This document shows positions 1-5,810 of a stretch of 9,384 nt of DNA, one piece after another. The position numbers were made by a program, and so were the translations under genes. Under the pieces are notes generated by a model. It did no database searches and was not told the DNA's origin. It worked only from the letters and a program-made list of their open reading frames with translations. The stretch is taken from contig JAFXIM010000289.1 in the NCBI GenBank assembly GCA_017533165.1, positions 1 through 9,384 on the forward strand. The letters are read 5' to 3'. This DNA is from Eggerthellaceae bacterium (GTDB lineage: Bacteria > Actinomycetota > Coriobacteriia > Coriobacteriales > Eggerthellaceae). Position 1 is the stretch's first letter, and each line of letters opens with the position of its first letter.

Positions 1-404
1 AAGATCATGCCGCCGAGATTTGCGGCAAGGTTCTGCATGATGAAGGTGAAGGGAAGCGCTCTTCCCCACCCCGCAGCAAGCAAAGTTGCCGCCGACAAGG
101 GAAGCATCATGATGAGCGCCATGTCGTTCGTAGCCACCATGGATACCACCATGGTGACGCCCACCAAGGCGCACACCGCCGCTCGGCAGTCGTGGAAACC
201 CTGTATGATCTTGCGGGCCGCGTACTGGAACATGCCCAAATTGCGCATTGCCCCCACCACTGCAAGAATGCTGAACAAACAGGCAATGGTCTTCACGTCC
301 ACGTAGCCGAGATAGGCATCATCAGGCGGTACGAAAAGGCAGGTAAGCACTGCGGCAATGAAAGCAATGGTGAGCACAATGTTCTTGCGAACAAACTCCT
401 TCAA
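1..404 (-). CDS. ArsB/CitMHS/SLC13-type ion permease, N-terminal part (runs off left edge)
   Basis: An open frame runs from a TTG at 402-404 to the left edge without a stop, giving about 134 residues of an integral membrane transporter. The start is set by GGAGGT at 411-416, six bases upstream. Residues 8-25 form a first hydrophobic segment after KEFVRKN. A second lies around 38-55, followed by a third hydrophobic stretch. The most telling part is the motif VATNDMALIMMLPL, then QNLAANLGGMI. It matches the 'TNDxALxxxxPL ... ANLGS' pattern of the ArsB/NhaD, CitMHS and SLC13 anion-permease superfamily, which exchanges or symports anions across the cytoplasmic membrane. The substrate cannot be read from this fragment. 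The usual ANLGS(M) is ANLGGMI here. The gene is divergent from vsr. Confidence 0.8.
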   Translation of the reverse strand, partial: MKEFVRKNIVLTIAFIAAVLTCLFVPPDDAYLGYVDVKTIACLFSILAVVGAMRNLGMFQYAARKIIQGFHDCRAAVCALVGVTMVVSMVATNDMALIMMLPLSAATLLAAGWGRALPFTFIMQNLAANLGGMI

Positions 405-410
405 GGCAGC

Positions 411-416
411 ACCTCC
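411..416 (-). promoter_or_regulatory. Ribosome binding site deciding a TTG start
   Basis: GGAGGT on the minus strand, six bases before the TTG at 404. It is a near-perfect anti-16S match and is the reason for choosing TTG instead of an internal ATG, which would remove the first membrane segment. Confidence 0.75.
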
Positions 417-533
417 TTACCTTCGCCATAAACCGCCTTGGGTACGCGCGAGCCCTACTGGCCAGAATCGACCTCCTGGGATGTTTGGCAATACCCCGCA
501 CGCAACGCCCGAGAAACGATATCATGATTGCCT

Positions 534-998
534 ATGAAAGCGACCGAAAAACACTACGAAACCGTCTCCCTGCCCGATGGGCCGCCCCTGCCCCAGGTGC
601 GCAAGTGCATGCAAGGCAACAAGAGACGCGACACTTCGCCCGAGATAAAGGTACGCGCCATGCTGCGCAAGCTTGGCTTTCCGGGATACCGACTCGATTG
701 GAAGAAGGCACCGGGGCATCCCGACATCGCATACCCGGGCCGCAAGGTTGCCATCTTCGTGCAGGGCTGCTTCTGGCATCGCTGCCCCATCTGCAACTAC
801 GGCCTCCCAAAAAGCAACGTCGAGTACTGGGTGGCTAAGTTCGAGCGCAACGTTGAGCGCGACAAGCGCACGAAACAGCAGCTCGAGGAAATGGGTTGGG
901 ATTGCATCGAGATCTGGGAGCACCAACTCAAGAAGAAGAACCTTGAGGAAACAGAGCGCTACCTTGCCGAAGAGCTAAAGAAGACGGGCAAGTTCTAG
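534..998 (+). CDS. vsr: Very short patch repair (Vsr) mismatch endonuclease
   Basis: A 154-residue protein of the Vsr family, about the usual length (E. coli Vsr is 156 aa). Vsr nicks DNA 5' of the T in T:G mismatches made by deamination of 5-methylcytosine. Visible motifs: N-terminal KRRDTSPEIKVRAMLRKLGF (29-49), PDIAY with the expected catalytic Asp at 64, and GCFWHRCPICN (78-88), where H82 matches the catalytic His. These are followed by KSNVEYW and NVERD, then IWEH (127-130). The zinc ligands appear to be C79, C84, C87 and H130, compared with C, H, C, C in E. coli. An in-frame TTG at 528 could add two residues. No strong ribosome binding site favours either start; ATG was chosen. No DNA methyltransferase is encoded in the window, so the methylated motif it would protect is unknown. 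The gene stands alone, divergent from the permease and convergent with the next gene. Confidence 0.9.
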   Translation: MKATEKHYETVSLPDGPPLPQVRKCMQGNKRRDTSPEIKVRAMLRKLGFPGYRLDWKKAPGHPDIAYPGRKVAIFVQGCFWHRCPICNYGLPKSNVEYWVAKFERNVERDKRTKQQLEEMGWDCIEIWEHQLKKKNLEETERYLAEELKKTGKF

Positions 999-1063
999 GT
1001 CCCCTGATCAGCGCTAGGCACCGCACCCGGGCTGAGACGGCGACATCGTCCAACGCAGGCCTC

Positions 1064-1852
1064 TTATGCAAGCAAATCCTCATCTGGCAAGGGAAGACAG
1101 CCGCTGAACTCGTATCCTCCATCAGTGGCAATCACCAGGTTGTTGTCCACACCGCCGAACACCTCGTCAGGGCAGGGAATCACATGCACGAATTCAAAGC
1201 GCCGGCGCAGGGCGAAGACTACTTCCAGAATGTCGCGAGCATCATCTTCAATGTCACAGATAACGTTAATGAGATAGAGGCCCTCGGGTTTCAGGCATTT
1301 CTTCACCGCGGCTAGGCCCGCGTCATCAACAAGCGAAGAGGTGGCCTCGCCTCCCGCAAAGGAATCGTTGATGATGACTTCATAGCGCTTACCTTCGCAA
1401 GCTGCCTCATCTAAATAGCTACGTCCATCTGCGCATACGAGATTCAACCGACCGCTTTCCTTTGTATGATAGCGATCAATCAGCTCGTCAACGAAAAAGT
1501 GCTTGCGGGCGATGCGAATGATAACGGGATCTATCTCGATGACATCCATGGCGCCATGCGGCTGAGATGCTACGAAATGCTTGGGGTAGGCACAGGCTCC
1601 CCCGCCTATCATGAGCACGCGATTGGGCTTGGAGAAAGCCTCAAACAGGTGATCGAAGGCGCGGTAATATTCGAAGGTGGGCTCGAATCGACGCCCATCG
1701 GTGTAGCTTGCAGATTCGAACACGCCCTCAACCTCGAGAAGTCGAACGGGATCGCCCTCCTCGGTTTCAACGTCGTACACATACGCAGTGCCAAACATCG
1801 TTCGAGGGAACACCAGCAGGTTGTCGCCATCTAAAGAAGGTCCAGACGTCAC
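1064..1852 (-). CDS. Spermidine synthase-like SAM-dependent methyltransferase fold protein
   Basis: A 262-residue soluble protein with the spermidine-synthase/Rossmann methyltransferase fold. Motifs in order: VLMIGGGACAYPKHF (79-93, nucleotide-binding glycine loop), DVIEIDP (103-109, acidic residue for the ribose), VCADGRSYL (139-147) and YEVIINDSF (157-165, matching YDVIxxD of the SpeE family). The N-terminal about 75 residues resemble the beta-hairpin domain of SpeE proteins. True spermidine synthases have GGGDG in the glycine loop; this one has GGGAC. No decarboxylase (speD) or other polyamine gene is nearby. I therefore call the fold, not polyamine synthesis, and similar 'SpeE-like' proteins are often of unknown role. 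The GTG start at 1852 is supported by GGAGGT at 1859-1864. It is divergent from the WYL regulator, which may control it. Confidence 0.82.
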   Translation of the reverse strand: MTSGPSLDGDNLLVFPRTMFGTAYVYDVETEEGDPVRLLEVEGVFESASYTDGRRFEPTFEYYRAFDHLFEAFSKPNRVLMIGGGACAYPKHFVASQPHGAMDVIEIDPVIIRIARKHFFVDELIDRYHTKESGRLNLVCADGRSYLDEAACEGKRYEVIINDSFAGGEATSSLVDDAGLAAVKKCLKPEGLYLINVICDIEDDARDILEVVFALRRRFEFVHVIPCPDEVFGGVDNNLVIATDGGYEFSGCLPLPDEDLLA

Positions 1853-1858
1853 CTTCGC

Positions 1859-1864
1859 ACCTCC
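1859..1864 (-). promoter_or_regulatory. Ribosome binding site deciding a GTG start
   Basis: GGAGGT on the minus strand, six bases before the GTG at 1852. It fixes the start of the SpeE-like gene. Confidence 0.7.
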
Positions 1865-1966
1865 GTGATACCGAACGCAAAACGCAATTGATGCGCTAAA
1901 CCCCGCTATGCACAGGGGACCGCGTCACTTCAAATACGAAAGCATAGTATCATTAACGGGACAGTG

Positions 1967-1974
1967 AGGAAGGA
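1967..1974 (+). promoter_or_regulatory. Ribosome binding site of the WYL regulator
   Basis: AGGAAGGA, seven bases before ATG 1982. It overlaps the alternative GTG start region at 1964, so it supports the shorter 336-residue protein. Confidence 0.6.
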
Positions 1975-1981
1975 CAAGGCC

Positions 1982-2992
1982 ATGCCTAAGAGCGAAAACC
2001 AGAAGATCAAGATCCTCGCCCTCGCGCGTTTGTTCGAAGAGGAAACCGACGAAATCAACGGCCTTTCCATGCCGGAGATCATCGCCCGACTAGCCGAGCA
2101 GGGCATCGACGCCGAGCGTAAATCGATCTATCGAGACATCGAGGCACTCCGCGATTTCGGGATGGACATCCAAACTCTGCGCAAGCCTCATGTGGCCTAC
2201 CACCTCGCCAGCCGTGACTTCAGCCTATCGGAACTCATGCTGATCATCGACGCCGTCCAATCGTCGCGCTTTATCACCCACAAGCAGGCCGACCACCTAT
2301 CCCTGCGCCTTCAGAACCTGGCCTCGAGCAAACAGCGAAACCAGCTCATGGGCAAGGTTCACGTTCTCGGCCGCATCAAGAAACCCGAGGAGAGCGCGTT
2401 TTCGACTGTCGACACCATACGTCTTGCTCTTACTAACAAGAAAAAGATTCAGTTCTCCTACCTTGAATACGACGCAAGCGGAAAGAAGCGCCTGCGAAAA
2501 GACGGTAGGGTTTATCTGGAGACGCCAGTCAGCCTGATCTACGCGAGCAACCTGTACTACCTGATCACGTATAGCGAAAAGTACGAAGCGCTATCCACGT
2601 ACCGCGTGGATCGCATGAGCGAAGTGAGCGTATCGGACGAGCCTGCTCTGCGCAATCAGACCATCGCCACTTTCAACCCGGACAAGCACGTCGAACGATC
2701 TTTCGGCATGTTCTCAGGCTCGGAAACCGCCGTTACTTTTTTGGTGAAACAGGAGCTCATGAACTCCATCATGGATCGCTTCTTCTCCCCCGATGCATCG
2801 GAGATGACCTTGGGCAAGGCAAGGGTCTCAAAGCTCGACGACGAGCATTCACTCGTACACGTGCGCGTCATGGAAAGCCCCGCCTTCTACGGTTGGCTGG
2901 CGCAATTCGGCTCTGACGTGACAATACAAAGCCCCGCAGGGTTGGCAGAGCGCTATCGCGCCTACCTCGAGAGTATCGTAAAGGCGTATTAG
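1982..2992 (+). CDS. WYL-domain helix-turn-helix transcriptional regulator
   Basis: A 336-residue cytoplasmic regulator. Residues about 8-66 form a winged helix-turn-helix, with SMPEIIARLAEQGI followed by RKSIYRDIEALRDFGMDI, the classic wing/recognition region of this family. Residues about 154-215 form a WYL domain (IQFSYLEYD ... PVSLIYASNLYYLITYS ... YRVDRM), in which the namesake W-Y-L is Y192-Y193-L194. The C-terminal part (about 243-332) resembles the WCX extension, ending WLAQFGSDVTIQSPAGLAERYRAYLESI. Family members bind DNA and sense small ligands or nucleic acids. The ATG at 1982 was chosen because AGGAAGGA lies seven bases upstream; an upstream in-frame GTG at 1964 precedes that site and is less likely. 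The 129-nt gap to the divergent SpeE-like gene is a likely place for its operator, but I see no clear palindrome. Confidence 0.9.
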   Translation: MPKSENQKIKILALARLFEEETDEINGLSMPEIIARLAEQGIDAERKSIYRDIEALRDFGMDIQTLRKPHVAYHLASRDFSLSELMLIIDAVQSSRFITHKQADHLSLRLQNLASSKQRNQLMGKVHVLGRIKKPEESAFSTVDTIRLALTNKKKIQFSYLEYDASGKKRLRKDGRVYLETPVSLIYASNLYYLITYSEKYEALSTYRVDRMSEVSVSDEPALRNQTIATFNPDKHVERSFGMFSGSETAVTFLVKQELMNSIMDRFFSPDASEMTLGKARVSKLDDEHSLVHVRVMESPAFYGWLAQFGSDVTIQSPAGLAERYRAYLESIVKAY

Positions 2993-3055
2993 ACCGCACA
3001 ACCGCACCGGCCCACAGGCGAAATCCACCCAATAACCTAGCGGATAAGGCTATGA

Positions 3056-3310
3056 TCAAGCCCCGTAAGCCCTAAAGTATGCCAATCGCTTTTCCTCAAA
3101 ACGCTCGACACGGCCATCAGTAACCAACTGACGAACCAAGGCCGAAACGCGCTGGTTGGACATGTCGCTTACTTCATCGCAACAGGACATGATGTCGGTC
3201 AAAGTCATGGCTCGGCCTTCCTCGAGCTCCATCATGGCCATTGGGTTGCCGTTGAACATCGCCGTGCCGTAATAATCGCGAAGGTCACCACGCAGCTTGT
3301 CGTAATCCAC
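3056..3310 (-). CDS. Small conserved protein: YYGTAMFNG motif plus winged-helix-like domain
   Basis: An 84-residue protein of unknown function. The N-terminal segment (2-29) is DYDKLRGDLRDYYGTAM then FNGNPMAMMEL. I recall this motif from short uncharacterised proteins of Clostridia and Coriobacteriia. The rest (about 34-80) reads as a compact winged helix: MTLTDIMSCCDEVSDMSN, then QRVSALVRQLVTDGRVERF, then EEKRLAYFRA, with the pattern of helix, recognition helix and beta-wing. The GTG start at 3310 is chosen because AGGGGA lies six bases upstream (3317-3322) and because the frame then begins exactly at the conserved MDYxxL. A longer frame from 3406 would add 32 residues without similarity to anything I recognise. 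It could be a small DNA-binding regulator. It is convergent with the WYL gene and has no obvious operon partner. Confidence 0.7.
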   Translation of the reverse strand: MDYDKLRGDLRDYYGTAMFNGNPMAMMELEEGRAMTLTDIMSCCDEVSDMSNQRVSALVRQLVTDGRVERFEEKRLAYFRAYGA

Positions 3311-3398
3311 GAAACGTCCCCTTTCGCTCCCGTTCAAACCATATGGGGAGCACGTCCTCGCAAGCTGAGCCTCTTCACCTGCAACCAGCAAACACGCC

Positions 3399-3437
3399 GC
3401 CCGCAATGCAAACGTTACCAGATATCAGCCCGCAATG
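3399..3437. repeat. Pair of 10-bp direct repeats, GCCCGCAATG
   Basis: GCCCGCAATG occurs at 3399-3408 and again at 3428-3437, 29 bp apart start to start, roughly three helical turns. It lies upstream of both divergent genes, so an operator is possible. With only two short copies, chance is also a fair explanation. Confidence 0.35.
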
Positions 3438-3574
3438 AGACCGAGCGCCTAGTGCTTCGGCAAGGTATTGGACTGTTTTCGTAGAGATAACGTGTTTACA
3501 CACAGGCGATCTCCCCGTCCTGCATGTTCATACAATGGAGAAAAGCGTCGACTCAAACGCAGACAAACGAGACA

Positions 3575-3580
3575 GGGAGG
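3575..3580 (+). promoter_or_regulatory. Ribosome binding site deciding the PGPG protein start
   Basis: GGGAGG, five bases before ATG 3586. An upstream in-frame ATG at 3535 lacks such a site and would add a charged stretch of 17 residues that looks non-coding. Confidence 0.6.
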
Positions 3581-3585
3581 CAATC

Positions 3586-3783
3586 ATGCACATCACACCC
3601 CATGAGCACACGAAAAAAGGCGGATTGGGCCGCCGGGTATTCGGCATTGCCCAAACCGCCTTCGGCACCGGAACCATGGCAATCGGCTTTCCCTTCCTCC
3701 TCCTACCAGGTCCTGGAATACTCATCGTTGGAGGCGGGGCGGCAATCACCGCAGGAGGAGTCAGGAAGGTTCTAGGGCACTAG
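3586..3783 (+). CDS. Small PGPG-motif membrane protein
   Basis: A 65-residue protein with a short, positively charged N terminus (HTKKGGLGRR, 8-17) followed by two hydrophobic stretches, about 18-40 and 44-58. They are joined by LLLPGPGILIVGGG (38-51). The LPGPG turn between hydrophobic segments resembles the small PGPGW-type putative transmembrane proteins, although Trp is replaced by Ile here. A basic C-terminal RKVLGH follows. The role is unknown; localisation in the cytoplasmic membrane is inferred from hydrophobicity and the basic flank. The start is set by GGGAGG at 3575-3580. It ends only six bases from the stop of the convergent YbjQ-family gene, with no room for a terminator between them. 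Confidence 0.65.
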   Translation: MHITPHEHTKKGGLGRRVFGIAQTAFGTGTMAIGFPFLLLPGPGILIVGGGAAITAGGVRKVLGH

Positions 3784-3789
3784 GAAAAG

Positions 3790-4116
3790 CTATGCCTGAG
3801 CAAGGGTGACAGCGGTTCCAGAGCAGGTAACCATGAGCATGTTGTTCATCTCTCCGAGAACCTCATAGTCAACATCGACGCCAACGACTGCGTGCGCGCC
3901 CATCTTTGCGGCGCGCTTTTCCATTTCTGCCAACGCCTCGTTTCGCGCCTTGAGCAGCTCATCCTCATAACCAGCGCTGCGGCCGCCGACGATATTGCGA
4001 ATGCCCGCGCCGAAATCCTTCAAAAAGTTGACGCCGGTAACAACCTCGCCGAAAACGATGCCGTAGTAACCGGTGACGCGATAGCCCTCAACATTAGCGG
4101 TAGTGGTAACGATCAT
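3790..4116 (-). CDS. YbjQ/UPF0145 family protein (putative heavy-metal-binding fold)
   Basis: A 108-residue protein matching the YbjQ (DUF74, UPF0145) family in length and pattern. It starts [14 protein letters not shown], continues GVVTGVN-like ([21 protein letters not shown]), then [20 protein letters not shown], and ends with the diagnostic [16 protein letters not shown]. Family members are small cytoplasmic oligomeric proteins. The Pfam name says putative heavy-metal binding, but the biochemical role is not established. ATG 4116 is preceded by AGGAG at 4122-4126. It lies 90 nt downstream of the ABC importer operon on the same strand, with no convincing terminator in between, so read-through transcription is possible. 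The metal link to the importer is suggestive only. Confidence 0.88.
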   Translation of the reverse strand: MIVTTTANVEGYRVTGYYGIVFGEVVTGVNFLKDFGAGIRNIVGGRSAGYEDELLKARNEALAEMEKRAAKMGAHAVVGVDVDYEVLGEMNNMLMVTCSGTAVTLAQA

Positions 4117-4206
4117 GTTCGCTCCTATCCTCGGTCTGACGCACTTATGATAGCGCTTGCGAATAACGCCATCAGCTCCAGCAGCCGATCTCCTTTAAGA
4201 AAACGG

Positions 4207-4878
4207 CTACCCCGCAAGATCGATCTCACGCGTGGCCAAACGTTGCGTTAGCGCAGGTGAATGGGACACGAAAACGAGGCCCATGTTGCAGGATTCCGCC
4301 TCCTCGAGCAAAAACCTCCATATTTGAGCTTGGGTCAGGGCATCGAGCATAGTGGAAATCTCATCGGCGATAAGATAACGAGGCTTGCCGGCCAAAGCCC
4401 TAGCCACGCAGAAGCGCTGGAGCTCACCACCTGACAACTCATGCGGGAAGCGCGTAAGCCACTCGCGGCGAATGCCGAGGCCGCGCAAAAGACGCTCGGC
4501 TTCATCGCCGCTCGCCGCCGTCTCCTCAGCTAGCACCAGGCCAGCATTCACCCGACCGCGCAGCCCGGCAAAAGCTCCCCCCGCCTCCTCGAGCGAGTCG
4601 ACCATGCGCATGCGAGGATCGAGCGCGAGCTCGGGATGCTGCAAGATGAGCTGAACCGGACACGCTCCGCGTTCGGGAAGGCGGGCGCCGTCGACAAGCA
4701 CCTCACCCGCCTGAGGCTTTTCGTACCCCGCCAAAATGCGGCACAGCGTGGTCTTCCCGAATCCCGAAGGTGCCAGCAGAGCAACGCGCTCCCCCGGCTC
4801 AACCTGAAGCGAGAAGTTTTCATACAGAGTACGGCTTGCACGTGGATAGGCAAAGCTCACATTGCGGGCCTCAAGCAT
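4207..4878 (-). CDS. ABC importer ATPase, second subunit (OppF/NikE type, short)
   Basis: A 223-residue ATP-binding subunit, cytoplasmic face, which would pair with the ATPase encoded just upstream. Motifs: Walker A APSGFGKT (36-43), Q-loop ILQHPELALDP (78-88), signature LSGGELQR (148-155), Walker B YLIADE (168-173) and the switch His in VSHS (H206). The first Walker A residue is Ala rather than the usual Gly. The protein stops soon after the nucleotide-binding domain and lacks the C-terminal OppDF extension (HPYTxxLL) that its partner retains, as in NikE-like short subunits. ATG 4878 overlaps the upstream stop by 8 nt and is preceded by GAGGTG at 4883-4888, so translational coupling is likely. 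A longer frame from 4959 would lie mostly within the upstream gene and is rejected. It is the last gene of the operon. Confidence 0.88.
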   Translation of the reverse strand: MLEARNVSFAYPRASRTLYENFSLQVEPGERVALLAPSGFGKTTLCRILAGYEKPQAGEVLVDGARLPERGACPVQLILQHPELALDPRMRMVDSLEEAGGAFAGLRGRVNAGLVLAEETAASGDEAERLLRGLGIRREWLTRFPHELSGGELQRFCVARALAGKPRYLIADEISTMLDALTQAQIWRFLLEEAESCNMGLVFVSHSPALTQRLATREIDLAG

Positions 4879-5797
4879 GCTGCACCTCAAATCCATGCTC
4901 CGGCAGAGCATGCCACAAAGCCCTGCTGAAGGGATGGCGCAGGGTTTCGGGGGAAGCAAAGTTTGCTACCGCCGTCTCTTCCACCACCGTGCCGTCCTTA
5001 AAGACGGCAACGCGGTCAGCCACGCGTAACGCCAGCTCGATGTCGTGCGTGATCAAAAGCACGCCGTTGCCCCCGTTGGCAAACTCTCGAAAATCATCCA
5101 AAGCCTTCACGGCCAACTCTAAATCCAAGCCAGGAGTGGGCTCGTCCGCCACAATGACTCGGGGATCATCCATGAGTGCACAGCACAGCAACACGCGACG
5201 CGCCATACCTCCCGACAACTCGTGGGGGTAGAGGGACGCCACATCCTCATCGAGGCCATATCGAGCAAACAATTCTTGACGACGCCTCCTTCGATCCGGC
5301 CTCGACTGCGCACCTTGGGCAAATCCCTCAACCTGCTTGCCAACCCTCATCAAAGGATCAAGGTGTGCCACGCTTTGAGGAACAAGGGAAAGACCCTTGC
5401 CGCGCAAGGCGGAGACCGTTTCCCCATCTTGCCTCTGCCCGTCAAACCAGATAGTGCCCGTGACAATGGAATTTGGCTCGAACAGGCCCATCACGCAATC
5501 CGCAAGCAGTGTTTTTCCCGAACCGGACGCCCCAACGACAGCCAGTATCTCACCCTCATGTACTGAGACGTTCAGGTGATCTATAACCCTCACCTCACGT
5601 TGCTGCGCTGCGAAGAAGCGCGTTTCCGCTGAATCGTACATACGAAAGCTCACGCAAAGATCCTCAACTTGGAGAAGGTGGTGTCCGTGAGGGTGCGCGG
5701 ATACGCAAGCGTGGTCGTGCCCGTGATGGAATTGCGCGTCCTCATGTACGTCATCATGCACTTCCTCATAAATCTCAGCATGCTTTAAGGCTGTCAT
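4871..5797 (-). CDS. ABC importer ATPase, first subunit (OppD/NikD type) with His-rich leader
   Basis: A 308-residue ATP-binding subunit. Residues 1-40 form an unusual acidic, histidine-rich leader (His at 6, 14, 18, 24, 25, 27, 29, 35, 37, 39 and 40, plus Cys31) ahead of the domain that starts LLQVEDLCVSF. Walker A is GASGSGKT (89-96), Q-loop LVPQ (138-141), signature LSGGMARR (194-201), Walker B VIVADE (214-219), D-loop PTPGLD, and switch His ITHD (H251). The C terminus keeps the OppDF-type HPFSRALWHALPEHG. The LSGGMARR signature and PTPGLD resemble nickel/metallophore ATPases (NikD, CntD). The leader could bind Ni, Co or Zn and buffer or sense the imported metal; this is inference. ATG 5797 has GGAGGT seven bases upstream and sits 13 nt after the permease stop. 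An upstream start at 5914 would lie inside that permease and is rejected. Confidence 0.9.
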   Translation of the reverse strand: MTALKHAEIYEEVHDDVHEDAQFHHGHDHACVSAHPHGHHLLQVEDLCVSFRMYDSAETRFFAAQQREVRVIDHLNVSVHEGEILAVVGASGSGKTLLADCVMGLFEPNSIVTGTIWFDGQRQDGETVSALRGKGLSLVPQSVAHLDPLMRVGKQVEGFAQGAQSRPDRRRRRQELFARYGLDEDVASLYPHELSGGMARRVLLCCALMDDPRVIVADEPTPGLDLELAVKALDDFREFANGGNGVLLITHDIELALRVADRVAVFKDGTVVEETAVANFASPETLRHPFSRALWHALPEHGFEVQHA

Positions 5798-5804
5798 GTT
5801 CTCC

Positions 5805-5810
5805 ACCTCC
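5805..5810 (-). promoter_or_regulatory. Ribosome binding site before the His-rich ATPase
   Basis: GGAGGT fills the 13-nt gap between the second permease's stop and ATG 5797. It establishes that the His-rich segment is the true N terminus and not a mis-called upstream extension. Confidence 0.7.

Larger units (their letters stand above)
3311..3585. other. Divergent intergenic region, 275 nt
   Basis: This is the longest non-coding stretch in the window, between the 84-aa gene (-) and the PGPG membrane protein (+). It should hold both promoters, but no pair of hexamers with correct spacing stands out on either strand. A TACAAT at 3531-3536 is a good -10 match for the plus gene, but the bases 17 upstream do not resemble a -35. 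It contains a 10-bp direct repeat, listed separately. I see no RNA gene or riboswitch fold. Confidence 0.5.

Noticed and set aside
1036..1050. GACG/CGTC hairpin between the convergent vsr and SpeE-like genes
   Set aside because: Four-pair stem without a T-tract; no support as a bidirectional terminator.
1925..1953. Promoter for the WYL regulator, with TAGTAT or TATCAT as -10
   Set aside because: The AT-rich patch is in the right place, but no -35-like hexamer lies 16-18 bases upstream of either candidate.
528..2992. Vsr, SpeE-like methyltransferase and WYL regulator as a new defence island
   Set aside because: The genes are on different strands in separate units, there is no nuclease/helicase/methylase set, and each has an ordinary chromosomal explanation.
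3048..3062. GGCT/AGCC hairpin at the end of the 84-aa gene
   Set aside because: Four base pairs, overlapping the stop codon and without a T-run; too weak to call a terminator.
3535..3585. Longer start (ATG 3535) for the PGPG protein
   Set aside because: No ribosome binding site precedes it, while ATG 3586 has GGGAGG five bases upstream.
4183..4208. Inverted repeat AGCCG/CGGCT at the end of the ABC operon as a terminator
   Set aside because: The stem is only five pairs with a 16-nt loop, it overlaps the stop codon and no T-tract follows in the direction of transcription.
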